64,000 nt of DNA from Sphingobacterium chuzhouense. GTDB taxonomy: Bacteria; Bacteroidota; Bacteroidia; Sphingobacteriales; Sphingobacteriaceae. Positions 9,832 to 19,700 of this stretch are shown one piece after another. How positions within the stretch are numbered: the first letter of the stretch is position 1; every line of letters begins with the position of its first letter. A model generated the notes under the pieces. It saw only the letters and a program-made list of their open reading frames with translations, did no database searches and was not told the DNA's origin. Position numbers and translations under genes: made by a program. The stretch spans positions 620,001 to 684,000 of the forward strand of contig NZ_JACNYL010000002.1 in the NCBI RefSeq assembly GCF_014692525.1. Reading direction: 5' to 3'.

Positions 9832-11145
9832 TTATAATTCTTCTATTCTACGAATATCGGCTCCTAACGCTCGTAATCTTTCCTCAATATCTTGATATCC
9901 ACGTTCAATTTGGTCTATATTATATATAATAGACCTCCCTTGTGCCGATAAAGCCGCAATCAAGAGAGAAACTCCTGCTCGAATATCCGGTGAGGTCATT
10001 TCAATACCTCTTAATTTCACCTGTTTATTCAACCCAATGACTGTCGCACGATGCGGGTCACAAAGAATAATCTGCGCTCCCATATCAATCAACTTATCCA
10101 CAAAGAATAAACGGCTTTCGAACATCTTTTGATGAATCAATACATTTCCTTTTGCTTGGATAGCGGTCACTAAGACAATACTCAATAGATCCGGGGTGAA
10201 GCCTGGCCATGGTGCATCTGCAACCGTCAATATAGAGCCATCGATAAAGGTTTCAATTTCATAGGAGTCTTGCGCGGGAATAAAAATGTCGTCACCACGC
10301 AGCTCAAACAGTATCCCCAGTTTTGCAAATACGGTCGGGATAATGCCTAATTCCGAAAAACAAACATCCTTAATCGTGATCTCTGAACCGGTCATCGCTG
10401 CCATACCGATAAAAGATCCGATTTCAATCATATCTGGCAACATACGGTGGCTCGTCCCTCGTAATCGATCGACACCTTCTATCGTCAGCAAGTTTGATCC
10501 AATACCTGAGATTTTAGCGCCCATACGATTCAACATCTTACACAACTGCTGCAAATAAGGTTCACAAGCGGCGTTGTAGATCGTTGTGACTCCTTTAGCC
10601 AATACCGCTGCCATCACAATGTTTGCCGTACCCGTTACCGACGCCTCATCCATTAAGATGTATGCACCTTTCAATTCCGACGCATCTACATTAAAAAAAT
10701 TCTTTTCGGCGTCATAGACGAATTTCGCGCCCAATTTCTCAAATCCCAGAAAATGCGTATCCAATCGGCGGCGGCCTATCTTATCTCCTCCCGGTTTGGG
10801 AATCGCTGCCTTTCCAAAACGAGCTAACAAAGGTCCAACAATCATAATAGAACCGCGCAGACCTCCACCTTTATGCTTAAACTCTTCCGATTGAAAATAA
10901 TCTATGTTGATGTTTTTTGCTTCAAACGAATAAGTATCTTTATTGATCCGGATAACAGAAACTCCCAATGCAGCTAACAGGTCAATCAATTTATTCACAT
11001 CTTTGATATCGGGAATATTGCTTATGACTACTTTTTCCTCGGTGAGCAACACAGCAGATAGAATCTGTAATGCTTCGTTTTTTGCTCCCTGGGGAATAAT
11101 CTCTCCTTTTAATTTCTTTCCTCCGATTATTTCAAATGCGCTCAT
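9832..11145 (-). CDS. murA: UDP-N-acetylglucosamine 1-carboxyvinyltransferase
   Basis: This enzyme transfers enolpyruvate from PEP to UDP-GlcNAc, the first committed step of peptidoglycan synthesis in the cytoplasm. At 437 residues it has the full two-domain EPSP-synthase-like fold, with the catalytic Lys22-Asn23 pair (GAKNEAL) and the loop PGGDKIGRRRLDTH. The position held by Cys115 in E. coli MurA is Asp121 here (codon 10783-10785). Cys to Asp exchanges at this site are known to keep activity and remove covalent inactivation by fosfomycin, so intrinsic fosfomycin insensitivity is expected. It is followed by a terminator, and the DUF4290 gene lies 96 bases upstream on the same strand. Confidence 0.95.
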   Translation of the reverse strand: MSAFEIIGGKKLKGEIIPQGAKNEALQILSAVLLTEEKVVISNIPDIKDVNKLIDLLAALGVSVIRINKDTYSFEAKNINIDYFQSEEFKHKGGGLRGSIMIVGPLLARFGKAAIPKPGGDKIGRRRLDTHFLGFEKLGAKFVYDAEKNFFNVDASELKGAYILMDEASVTGTANIVMAAVLAKGVTTIYNAACEPYLQQLCKMLNRMGAKISGIGSNLLTIEGVDRLRGTSHRMLPDMIEIGSFIGMAAMTGSEITIKDVCFSELGIIPTVFAKLGILFELRGDDIFIPAQDSYEIETFIDGSILTVADAPWPGFTPDLLSIVLVTAIQAKGNVLIHQKMFESRLFFVDKLIDMGAQIILCDPHRATVIGLNKQVKLRGIEMTSPDIRAGVSLLIAALSAQGRSIIYNIDQIERGYQDIEERLRALGADIRRIEEL

Positions 11146-11241
11146 CTTTTATTATCGTATATTAATATTAAAAAAACAGAGAGCAACCGGATAACGATTT
11201 TCGCCACACAATTGCCCACCTATTAAAACAGTCAAAATAGC

Positions 11242-11937
11242 TTATCTTCTATACGAAACTTTTTTAGAACCATTTTTTTTCTTCACCATATTCTTTTTAC
11301 CGCTGCTTTTTTGATTATTACTTTTTTGGTTATTGTTGGTACTAGTGGTCGTGCCACTTTTTGTCCGGTTGCCCGGAGGCGGAGTTTTAAAATCAAGCTT
11401 AGTCAATACTGTATCGGCTGGCAATGCCAGTTGCCCGTTAGAAAGCTCCGTTAGATTTTGGATGATGTGCTCGTCTTGCACCGTATCCTTATTCCATGTC
11501 ATATACGCCATCTTCATGAAATTAGCGATAGACAAAGCCATACGTTCCCTATTTTCCGGAGCAGGCATAGCGAGCGCCTTTTCAATCATGCGTTCAACGG
11601 TATGACCATAATGTTTATAACGAATGGTGTGTTGCGGATAATCCAGCAGCTCAGGTTTTTTGTGAATAGCATCACGTGCCGGAACGGGATATGGAGAATC
11701 CACATCGATCTTAAAATCAGAGATGATATGCAGATGATCCCATAGCTTATGCTTAAAATCTGAAACATCCCGCAGATGCGGGTTCAATACGCCCATCATG
11801 TCGATAACGACCTGCGCATATCGGTTTCTTTCCTCTTTTGTCGGAAGTGTGCATATATAGTCTACCATATTCTGCACATTTCTTCCATATTCTGCCAAAA
11901 TCAATTTTGACCGGGTACTGTTATAGTCGAAATTCAT
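11242..11937 (-). CDS. DUF4290 domain protein, function unknown
   Basis: A 231-residue soluble protein matching the Bacteroidota-specific DUF4290 family in its N-terminal 190 residues (LILAEYGRNVQNMVDYI, then LNPHLRDVSDFKHKLWDHL, then MALSIANFMKMAYMTWNKD). The last 35 or so residues are a low-complexity tail of Asn, Ser, Thr, Gly and Lys that ends in a run of basic residues, possibly a nucleic-acid or surface contact. It lies 57 bases after the uvrD stop and 96 bases before murA, all on the minus strand, so co-expression with murA is plausible. No signal peptide or membrane segment is present. Its molecular role is not known to me. Confidence 0.85.
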   Translation of the reverse strand: MNFDYNSTRSKLILAEYGRNVQNMVDYICTLPTKEERNRYAQVVIDMMGVLNPHLRDVSDFKHKLWDHLHIISDFKIDVDSPYPVPARDAIHKKPELLDYPQHTIRYKHYGHTVERMIEKALAMPAPENRERMALSIANFMKMAYMTWNKDTVQDEHIIQNLTELSNGQLALPADTVLTKLDFKTPPPGNRTKSGTTTSTNNNQKSNNQKSSGKKNMVKKKNGSKKVSYRR

Positions 11938-11994
11938 AAAGTGTAGTTTTACGCTTAGAAAACGTTATATAAGCGCAGTTTATTATTTTATCTA

Positions 11995-14271
11995 TTATTG
12001 TACTATTCTAAGTTTTGCAAATTTAAGCAACAATTGTTTCTGTCCCAACTCTTTAAAGAAAATAGTTGCTTTTATATCCGGCCGGTTACCTTCTAGGTTC
12101 ACTACTTTTCCAAATCCGAACCGTTCGTGTTCTACTTCCATCCCCACTTGTAACACAGACGTATCTGACGGCGCAAAGCCCGGTGTAGGAACATGTGCCT
12201 TCGGCAATATCGAAGTCGTTTTGATTATTTTTGGCTTTGGTTTTGAAAATGATTCCGTATCTTTCTGCTTCCAGGCCATACGCTCCGACTGAAAACTGCC
12301 CCCTGTTTCCATAATGGTACTCCGGGGTTTAAAATCAAGCTCCAAACAAGCCGGATTCAGCTCATCCAAAAAACGGCTAGGCTCACAATTGTTGAGTGTT
12401 CCCCAGCGATAACGCGATGTGGCATAGGACAAATGCAGTTTTTTCTCCGCACGCGTCACCGCTACATAGAAAAGCCGTCTTTCTTCCTCTAGCTCCGAAC
12501 GGGAATTGAGAGAAAGTTGCGAAGGGAAGAGGTTTTCTTCCAGTCCAACAATGAATACCACTGGAAATTCCAATCCTTTTGACGCATGTATCGTCATCAA
12601 GGATACCGTATCTGCATTTGGATCTTTGTCGTTATCATCATTGGTCAACAAAGCAATATCCTGCATGAACACATCGAGCCCCTTCTCTTCAATGTCTTCA
12701 CGTTCTGAAAATTCCTTTATACCGTTCAACAATTCTTGGATATTTTCATAACGACTAAGCCCTTCAACCGATTTATCTTCATAGAGATCTTTCAATATAC
12801 CGGAATGTTGTGCAATATGCATCGCTGTATCAAACGCCGAGTTGGTTTTTGCCACAGCCTGGAAACTTTGAATCATTAGTCCAAAATTACCTACTGCATT
12901 GGCACTTCGTCCGTCTAGAAACATCTGTGCATTAACCACGACCTCCCACAATCGATATTGTTGCTGGTCGGCAGCCACCAAAATCTTCTCTAACGTGGTA
13001 TCTCCTATCCCTCTACGCGGATAGTTGATGACGCGCTTTAATGCTTCTTCATCATTGGGGTTGAACGTCAAACGAAAATATGCAATCAGATCTTTGATTT
13101 CCTTACGTTGATAGAACGATGTACCACCATATAGTTTATAAGGAACATTGATTTTTCGCAATGCCTCTTCCATCGCGCGGGATTGCGCGTTTGTTCGGTA
13201 TAAAATGGCGAAATCTTTATATCGCAAATTTTTTAATGCACGTTCTTGCGTAATCGCTTCCGCTACGATTTTACCCTCTTCATTATCAGAAAACGCACGG
13301 GCAACCTTTATTTTTTCCCCGTCCTCATTTTCTGAAAAAACATTCTTTTCCAACTGATTTTGGTTCTTCTCAATAACGCTGTTTGCCGCATTGACAATCA
13401 TTTTTGTAGAACGGTAGTTCTGCTCCAGTTTAAAGATTTGAACGTCTGGATAATCCTTTTGAAAATTTAAGATATTTTGGATATTCGCGCCGCGAAATGC
13501 ATAGATACTCTGTGCGTCGTCCCCTACTACACAAATATTTTCATTGACCGCAGCCAATCTTTTCACAATAAGATATTGAGAAAAATTTGTATCTTGATAC
13601 TCATCCACCATCAGGTATTTAAATTGATGTTGGTATTTGTGCAGCACTTCCGGATACTTATTTAACAACACATTTGTTTTAAACAGAAGATCGTCAAAAT
13701 CCATGGCCCCTGCCCGATAACAACGCTGCGCATAGGTCATGTATATCTGCCCCATCTGTGGACGTCCATTTGCAATGTCTTCAGCTATAATAGCCTCGTT
13801 CTTATTGTATTCCTGGGGAGATATCAGATTATTTTTAGCAGAAGAAATACGCCCGTATACATGATTGGCATTGTATAGCTTATCGTCGAGGTTCATTTCT
13901 TTTAGAATGGCACGGATCAAGCTTTTTGTATCGTCTGTATCATATATCGTAAAATTCCGGGGATAGCCGATGAGTTCTGCTTCTACACGAAGAATGCGGG
14001 CAAATACGGAGTGAAAAGTTCCCATCCATATATTCTTTGCCTCTTGCCCCACAACGCTCATGATACGCTCCCGCATCTCTTTTGCAGCTTTATTGGTAAA
14101 GGTAAGCACTAAGATATTAAAAGGGTCTACACCCTTCCGAATCAAATGTGCTACACGATAGGTAATGACGCGCGTCTTTCCCGAACCCGCACCGGCAACA
14201 ATCATCACTGGTCCTTCCGTCTGCTCCACAGCTGCCCGTTGCGAAGGGTTTAATCCTGCTAAATAATCCAA
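11995..14271 (-). CDS. UvrD/PcrA-type superfamily 1 DNA helicase
   Basis: An ATP-dependent 3'-5' helicase of 758 residues used in excision repair and in clearing proteins from replicating DNA. Visible motifs are the Q-motif LNPSQRAAV (7-15), Walker A AGAGSGKT (26-33), VDEYQDTN (motif II), GDDAQSIYAFRGA (motif III), QNYRS (motif IV), TIHASKGLEF (motif V) and VAVTRAEKKL (motif VI). A C-terminal Tudor-like module (GMEVEHERFGFGKV), which in PcrA binds RNA polymerase, is present. Length is normal for PcrA/UvrD. The start codon faces the unusual repeat-rich gap at 14.3-15.2 kb. Whether it should be called uvrD or pcrA cannot be settled here. Confidence 0.94.
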   Translation of the reverse strand: MDYLAGLNPSQRAAVEQTEGPVMIVAGAGSGKTRVITYRVAHLIRKGVDPFNILVLTFTNKAAKEMRERIMSVVGQEAKNIWMGTFHSVFARILRVEAELIGYPRNFTIYDTDDTKSLIRAILKEMNLDDKLYNANHVYGRISSAKNNLISPQEYNKNEAIIAEDIANGRPQMGQIYMTYAQRCYRAGAMDFDDLLFKTNVLLNKYPEVLHKYQHQFKYLMVDEYQDTNFSQYLIVKRLAAVNENICVVGDDAQSIYAFRGANIQNILNFQKDYPDVQIFKLEQNYRSTKMIVNAANSVIEKNQNQLEKNVFSENEDGEKIKVARAFSDNEEGKIVAEAITQERALKNLRYKDFAILYRTNAQSRAMEEALRKINVPYKLYGGTSFYQRKEIKDLIAYFRLTFNPNDEEALKRVINYPRRGIGDTTLEKILVAADQQQYRLWEVVVNAQMFLDGRSANAVGNFGLMIQSFQAVAKTNSAFDTAMHIAQHSGILKDLYEDKSVEGLSRYENIQELLNGIKEFSEREDIEEKGLDVFMQDIALLTNDDNDKDPNADTVSLMTIHASKGLEFPVVFIVGLEENLFPSQLSLNSRSELEEERRLFYVAVTRAEKKLHLSYATSRYRWGTLNNCEPSRFLDELNPACLELDFKPRSTIMETGGSFQSERMAWKQKDTESFSKPKPKIIKTTSILPKAHVPTPGFAPSDTSVLQVGMEVEHERFGFGKVVNLEGNRPDIKATIFFKELGQKQLLLKFAKLRIVQ

Positions 14272-14400
14272 AATTTTCTCCTAATTTTTTTATGACAAGC
14301 ACTAACAAAAAGTAGCTGTAAAATTAAGAAAAATAATTGACTTGTCTATTGTTCTAGTTAGTGTAATACGCTTTTATTATAGCATTTATTGCCACATGAT

Positions 14401-14461
14401 GGTTCAAAAACGCGTCTATTTTAGGGATATCCCAAAAAACTTTCTGGCGCGTTTTTGAACC
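14401..14461. repeat. 61-bp inverted repeat with palindromic centre
   Basis: Arms of 14 bp are perfectly complementary (GGTTCAAAAACGCG at 14401-14414, and its complement at 14448-14461). A perfect 10-bp palindrome GGGATATCCC lies in the centre at 14424-14433. On the plus strand the right arm is followed by TTTTT, giving a terminator-like shape, yet no plus-strand gene lies upstream. It could end a small RNA read from 14.27-14.40 kb, or be a mobile-element relic or binding site. Confidence 0.7.
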
Positions 14462-14564
14462 TTTTTACATGCTAATTCGGCTACTTTATATAAAGAAAAC
14501 AAGGATAACAATATTATTAAGGCTGTTTCTTGCATTCGTATTGAAAAAACTAAGCTCTAAAAAC

Positions 14565-14901
14565 AGCTTCATCTTTTCGAAAAACGACTTCATCTTTTGG
14601 CAGAATGGCTCCATCTTCTAAAAAAAATAACTTCATCTACGAACGGGTTAACTTCATGTTTTTTCAAAATAGCCTTATCATTTGGTGTAATAGCTTCATC
14701 TTTTATCAAAAGAGGAATATGTTTGGTTTAAACAGGAACATCCCCGAGGAAAACGGCTTCACTTTCTGTAAGAATAGCTTTACGTTTTCCTATGGTAGAT
14801 ACATCCTGGCAGAGAACAACTTCATCTGTTGGCTGCATAGGAACATTGTTTTGGGAAACAGAAACATGAGCGAGCCCGAGAACTTCAACAATCTCAAACG
14901 C
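14565..14901. repeat. Degenerate 21-bp tandem repeat array, at least 16 units
   Basis: Units of 21 bp follow one another without spacers, with a rough consensus agcTTCATcttttnnnaaaac. Fifteen units are exactly 21 bp and the third (14607-14628) is 22 bp because of a run of eight A. Because 21 is a multiple of three, the plus strand reads as a heptad repeat (NSFIFSK, NDFIFWQ, NNFIYER, VNFMFFQ, NSFIFYQ and so on). The 22-bp unit and scattered stops mean that no strand is open across the whole array. Two more units may follow up to about 14943. The array resembles a decayed coding minisatellite and is not a CRISPR. Confidence 0.85.
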
Positions 14902-15027
14902 AGCCCTGCCGAGAGGGAAATAACCGATTTGTGCTATAAATAATTTTGTCAGTGTATCCTCATATGGGGGTGAATGAAATTCGCTGAATGTATCAAGAAG
15001 GAGTGCAAAAATGACCAATAAAATAAT

Positions 15028-15059
15028 AAAGGTTTCCAGCCGGGCGGCTAGAAACCTTT
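15028..15059. other. Long GC-tipped hairpin
   Basis: AAAGGTTTC at 15028-15036 pairs perfectly with GAAACCTTT at 15051-15059. After one C-A mismatch, AGCC pairs with GGCT around a GGGC loop. On the minus strand it is followed by ATTATTTTATT, so it could act as a weak terminator in that direction; the plus side lacks a T-run. Confidence 0.6.
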
Positions 15060-15187
15060 GTAAAACCAATTATAACTTACCGCCATGCTCTAGCGGCCTG
15101 AATTATGAACTACTAATTTAAAAACTACTTTGTATATATACAAGGAAAAAATATATTTTTATTTTTGAACAAAATAATCTGTAAAAT

Positions 15188-15466
15188 ATGAAACCTACTA
15201 TCACCATTTTATATTGCCCAAAATGTGGATGGATGCTCCGGTCTGCTTACATGGCGCAAGAATTGTTAACAACGTTCGTAGACGACCTTTATGGTATCAC
15301 TTTGGTACCGAGCGAAATCAGTGGACGTTTTTCTATAGCAATTGATGGAGAAGTTATTTTTGACAGGAAAAAAGAAGGTCGATTTCCAGAAATCAAAGAA
15401 CTAAAGCAGTTAGTCCGGAATATGGTTAATCCGGACAAAGATTTGGGACATTCTGACAAGAAATAA
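15188..15466 (+). CDS. SelW/SelT/SelH (Rdx) family thioredoxin-fold protein, cysteine form
   Basis: A 92-residue protein with the Rdx-family redox motif CxxC at residues 10-13 (YCPKCGWMLRSAYMAQELL) where eukaryotic SelW has CxxU, so the resolving pair here is two cysteines. The middle (SGRFSIAIDGEVIFDRKKEGRFPE) matches the family's conserved beta-strand and F-P segment. These proteins are proposed to act as thiol-disulfide or glutathione-linked redox partners, but no specific bacterial substrate is established. The gene precedes sbcD by 72 bases on the same strand and may be co-transcribed with sbcDC and ispD. Confidence 0.85.
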   Translation: MKPTITILYCPKCGWMLRSAYMAQELLTTFVDDLYGITLVPSEISGRFSIAIDGEVIFDRKKEGRFPEIKELKQLVRNMVNPDKDLGHSDKK

Positions 15467-15538
15467 GGACATGGCATAATTTTCGTTAACTTTAATTTTA
15501 ATTTCTAATAACATAGGACAGAATAAAAAAATGCGTTA

Positions 15539-16765
15539 ATGAAGATATTACATACTAGCGACTGGCACTTAGGCAAACGGTTGGATTATTTCTCGAGATT
15601 GGAAGAGCAGCGCGCGGTATTAACTGAAATATGTGAAATAGCAGATGGAGAAGGAGTAGACGCTGTTATTATAGCGGGCGATCTTTTCGACGCCTTCAAT
15701 CCACCTGTTGAAGCCGTAGAACTACTTTATAAAACATTGCGACAGCTTAGCCGTGAAGGATTGCGTCCCGTCATCGCTATAGCCGGAAACCACGATAGTG
15801 CAGACCGAATCGATGCACCCGATGTACTCGCCCGTGAATGTGGAATCATCTTTATTGGTTACCCACAGGCAATTATCCAACCCTTTCATACCAAGAATGG
15901 TTTCTCTATTAATACGACAACCCCAGGGTTTCTGGAAATATCACTACCCCAATATAACTACCCATTGCGCATTATCCATACTCCATTTGCCAATGAACTT
16001 CGGTTAAAACAATTCTTAGGGTTGGAAGATAAAGCACAACAACTCAACGAGCTTTTAAGAAAACACTGGCTCACCATCGGAAATATACATTGTGACAATC
16101 AAGGCGTAAACTTGTTAACCACTCACTTGTATATGTTACAACGCGGTGGAGAAATATTGGAAGAACCTGAGGGAGAAAAACCCATTAAGGTCGGGCACGC
16201 GGATCTCGTCTATTCCGATGCTATCCCACTGCAAATTCAGTACACCGCATTAGGGCATCTTCATCGGTTTCAGAATATCGGCGATGAAAAACGTCCAGTA
16301 GTTTATCCAAGTAGCCCGCTCGCCTACTCTTTTTCAGAGGCAGGACAGGCAAAGGGCGTTGTCATCGTAGAAGTTGTTCCGGAGCAACCAGCGCAATACC
16401 AATTTGTTCCACTTTCTTCTGGAAAGAAACTACACCGTAAGCGATTTAAGGATATTGATGCTGCCGTATTATGGTTAAACGAAAATCCCGATACGCTCGT
16501 CGAGCTGACACTGATGAGTGATACGTTCCTCAGTTCCGCGGATATGAAACGAATACATGAAGCACACAACGGCATCATTCATATCATCCCCATCGTACAA
16601 CAAACAACATCTAATCCTGCGCATACCCAGCCCATCAATCTCGATCAGAATATTGATGCGCTTTTTAAGGATTATTTTCAACATCGACTAGGGCAACAGC
16701 CTAATCCGGAATTAATGGATTTGTTGAACGAGGTCATTCATTGTGAAACGGAAACGGAGGATTAA
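15539..16765 (+). CDS. sbcD: Nuclease SbcCD subunit D
   Basis: The Mre11-like nuclease subunit of SbcCD, which opens hairpins and trims DNA ends. At 408 residues it shows the metallophosphoesterase motifs TSDWHLGK (Asp8, His10), AGDLFDAFNPP, GNHDSADR, a GNIHCDNQG segment and GHLHR. The start ATG overlaps by one base the stop of a two-codon frame (ATG CGT TAA at 15531-15539), which could assist translational coupling or be chance. The stop is two bases before the sbcC start, as expected for a complex made from one message. Confidence 0.95.
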   Translation: MKILHTSDWHLGKRLDYFSRLEEQRAVLTEICEIADGEGVDAVIIAGDLFDAFNPPVEAVELLYKTLRQLSREGLRPVIAIAGNHDSADRIDAPDVLARECGIIFIGYPQAIIQPFHTKNGFSINTTTPGFLEISLPQYNYPLRIIHTPFANELRLKQFLGLEDKAQQLNELLRKHWLTIGNIHCDNQGVNLLTTHLYMLQRGGEILEEPEGEKPIKVGHADLVYSDAIPLQIQYTALGHLHRFQNIGDEKRPVVYPSSPLAYSFSEAGQAKGVVIVEVVPEQPAQYQFVPLSSGKKLHRKRFKDIDAAVLWLNENPDTLVELTLMSDTFLSSADMKRIHEAHNGIIHIIPIVQQTTSNPAHTQPINLDQNIDALFKDYFQHRLGQQPNPELMDLLNEVIHCETETED

Positions 16766-16767
16766 GC

Positions 16768-19700
16768 ATGTTACCACTTTATTTAAGTATAGAAGGATTA
16801 TATTCGTATCGAGATAAACAAGAGATTGATTTTACCCATTTAACAGAAGCCGGCCTATTTGGTATTTTTGGAAAAGTGGGATCGGGTAAGTCGAGTATAC
16901 TTGAAGCTATTAGCTTTGCTTTATATGGAGAGACCGAAAGATTAAACAAGCAAGAGAAAAGAGCTTACAATATGCTCAATCTTCGCTCGGACGGTGCTAA
17001 TATCGTATTTGAGTTTCTAAATTACGAAGGACGAAAATTTCGATTCACTGCACAATGGAAACGACGAAAAAAATTTGAGGATACGACATCGTTGGAGCGC
17101 TATGCCTATGAGTGGAAAGATGGCGCGTGGATACCGTTAGATTCGAACGATGGAACAATCGTAACACAGCTCACCTATCCGAATTTCCGAAGGACGATCA
17201 TTATTCCACAAGGACAATTCAAAGAATTTCTGGAATTACGAGGTAAGGACAGATCCGAGATGATGAAAGACATCTTCAACCTTGATCGTTTTGATCTGGG
17301 GCCTAAAGTGTCGATACTGCAACGGCAAAATAACAGCAAACTGGAACAGTTAAACGGAGCACTCTCTGGTTTTGATACGGTCAGTATGGAAATATTAGAC
17401 AGTAAGCAACAGGAGCTCGAAACAGCACAGAAACATCTCGCTACGGTAAAAGAGGAAACCGCATCGTTAGAAAAAGAGGTCAGCCGACTTACGGAGAGTA
17501 AAAAAACGCGGGACGAATTGATGCAGAAAAAAGAAGATGTACAAGAATATCTTCTGGAACAGCCCCGAATCACCCAGTTGGAAAAAGAGTTGCGCACATA
17601 TGAGATCACCCAATTAGCTTTTAGGGAAATCCTAAATACTACGCATAGCTTAAACAAGGAAAAAGAGCAACTCACACATAAGATCGAGCAACTTACTGTG
17701 CGTAAGAGCGAAGTTTTAAACCGTTTGGAAAAAGAGGAGACTGAATGGGAGAAAATAGCGGTTGATTATCAACAGTTGGATTTATTTAAAGCGGAAAGTG
17801 AAGACCTAAAGGTGATTTCCACTATACTTCAAAACAAGAAACAGCAAGAGACGCTCAACAAACGCGTACAAGATGGAAAACCCTATCTCTTACAAGCTCA
17901 AGACGAAGAAAAAAAACTTTTGGCATCTATAGAAAGCGAAGAAAAACGATTAGATGAACTTAAAAATACACGGGTGGATACATCGGTGTTGCTAGCGCTA
18001 GAATCCTGGTATCAAACTGATGACAATATCAGCGCCTCTGTCATGGAACTAAAAGCACAGAACCAACAACTCCAGAACGAATTAATACAAACAGCAAAAA
18101 TTTTTGAAGAACGGTCAACATCAATTGACGGTTGGGAATCAACCTTACTCCAGCAGGAAATAGAATTAAACACCGAGCTTACTTCTTTACAACAGGAGGA
18201 AACGCATTTAAAAGTGCAGGCAAAACTATCAGAGTTTGCCGATAATCTTGTCGACGGGCAACCCTGCCCCTTATGTGGCGCATTAGATCATCCGTCCCCT
18301 ATGGCAAACCACAATATGGCTGTCAAGATACAGGAAATAATGGACAAGCAAGTAGAGATAAAGCAGCACCTACAGCAACTCAAAGCAAGCCATCAAGCTT
18401 TAACAGCTGCATCCATACGGTGGCGGGATAAAAAAACACAATTGACCCAATCAGAAACTAACGTCCAAAATATGGAAGAGAAACTTAAAATCCATCGTGA
18501 ACAATTCCGATGGGAAGAGTTTTCCCCCAAGGACAAGACAGCCTTTCTCACTTATAAAGATAAAAATTATCTTGCGGAAACCCACATCAAATCGGGCGAA
18601 GCCAACTTAAAAAATCTCCGCGCACTGTGGCAAACTTGCCAATCGAAAATAGAAAAATATAAAAACTCCCTTGCAGAATTTGAGCAAAGTATTATTGTAT
18701 TAGATCAGTTAAACCGACAAAACACACTACGGATCAAGAGGTTGAAAATAATTGACTTTGAACATTTTAATGAAATAGAGCTCACAAACAAGACACGAAA
18801 AACAGAAAATAAGATTATATTTCTGGAGGAAAGTCATAAACGACTCTCTGAATCTATCCAATCTTTAAGAACGGAGTTCGCGCATATTAATGGTGAGCGA
18901 GCTGCATCAAAAGAACAGTTCCAACAGCTCTATCAACAACTCAACAGTAAGCAAGCAGAAATCTCCACATTACTGAAGGAACATGGCTACAGTGATATTA
19001 TCCAGGTACAACATATTCTTCAAAAGAATATGGATGTAGATCGCAACCGTAAAACTATACAGGAATTCAATTTAAACCTACAAGTTCTTTTACGCAACAT
19101 TGCCGATTTGGAAAAACGTGTTGCGCTTGATGCTTACGAGGAATCGATCTATCAAGAGAAGACAACGCTCCACACCTTAAAGCGTGAGGAGCTGGAATTA
19201 CAGATTCGCGTAACAGGAGCTTTAGAAAAAGAACATGCCCGTTTACGTGTAGAATTTGCGAAAAAAGAAAAATTATTGGAAGAATACGAGAAGCTGACAC
19301 TCCGAAAAAGTAATTTGACCACTTTAGAAAACCTTTTCCGTGGATCTGGCTTCGTCAACTATGTATCCAGCATACATTTGCAGCGTTTGTGCGAGATTGC
19401 CAATCAACGTTTTCATCGCTTGACAAAAAACAACCTAAGTCTCACTATTAATGAAAATAATGAATTTGAGGTAGTGGATTTCTTGCACAACGGTTTTAAA
19501 CGCTCTGTAAAAACACTTTCAGGAGGACAAGCGTTCCAGGCTTCGCTCTGTCTTGCCCTTGCATTGGCAGAAAGCATCCAGTCAATGAACAAGGCAGACA
19601 AGAATTTCTTCTTCATTGATGAAGGTTTTGGTACCCAAGATCCCGAAAGTATGAATACCGTGTTTGAAACATTGCAATATCTGAATAGAGATAACCGTAT

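Larger units (their letters stand above)
14272..15187. other. Gene-free, repeat-rich gap between the uvrD-like gene and the SelW-like gene
   Basis: These 916 bases separate two divergent genes and hold no credible protein gene. They contain, in order, a 61-bp inverted repeat (14401-14461), an array of degenerate 21-bp tandem repeats (from 14565 to at least 14901) and a long hairpin (15028-15059). Short open frames on both strands are by-products of the repeats and do not span the array. Confidence 0.75.

Noticed and set aside
14565..14901. CRISPR-like array
   Set aside because: Repeats are 21 bp, degenerate and directly adjacent with no spacers, and no cas gene is in the window.
14605..14943. 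Plus-strand frame of 112 codons in the repeat array
   Set aside because: It is a by-product of the 21-bp periodicity; it starts inside a repeat unit after a frameshift and has no protein-like composition or start signal.
14728..15069. Minus-strand frame of 113 codons across the repeats
   Set aside because: It begins at TTG inside the hairpin at 15028-15059 and covers only part of the array before a stop, so it is not a credible gene.
17175..17675. 166-codon frame antisense to sbcC
   Set aside because: Serine- and cysteine-rich translation, a common shadow of coiled-coil coding sequence; the sense frame is certain.
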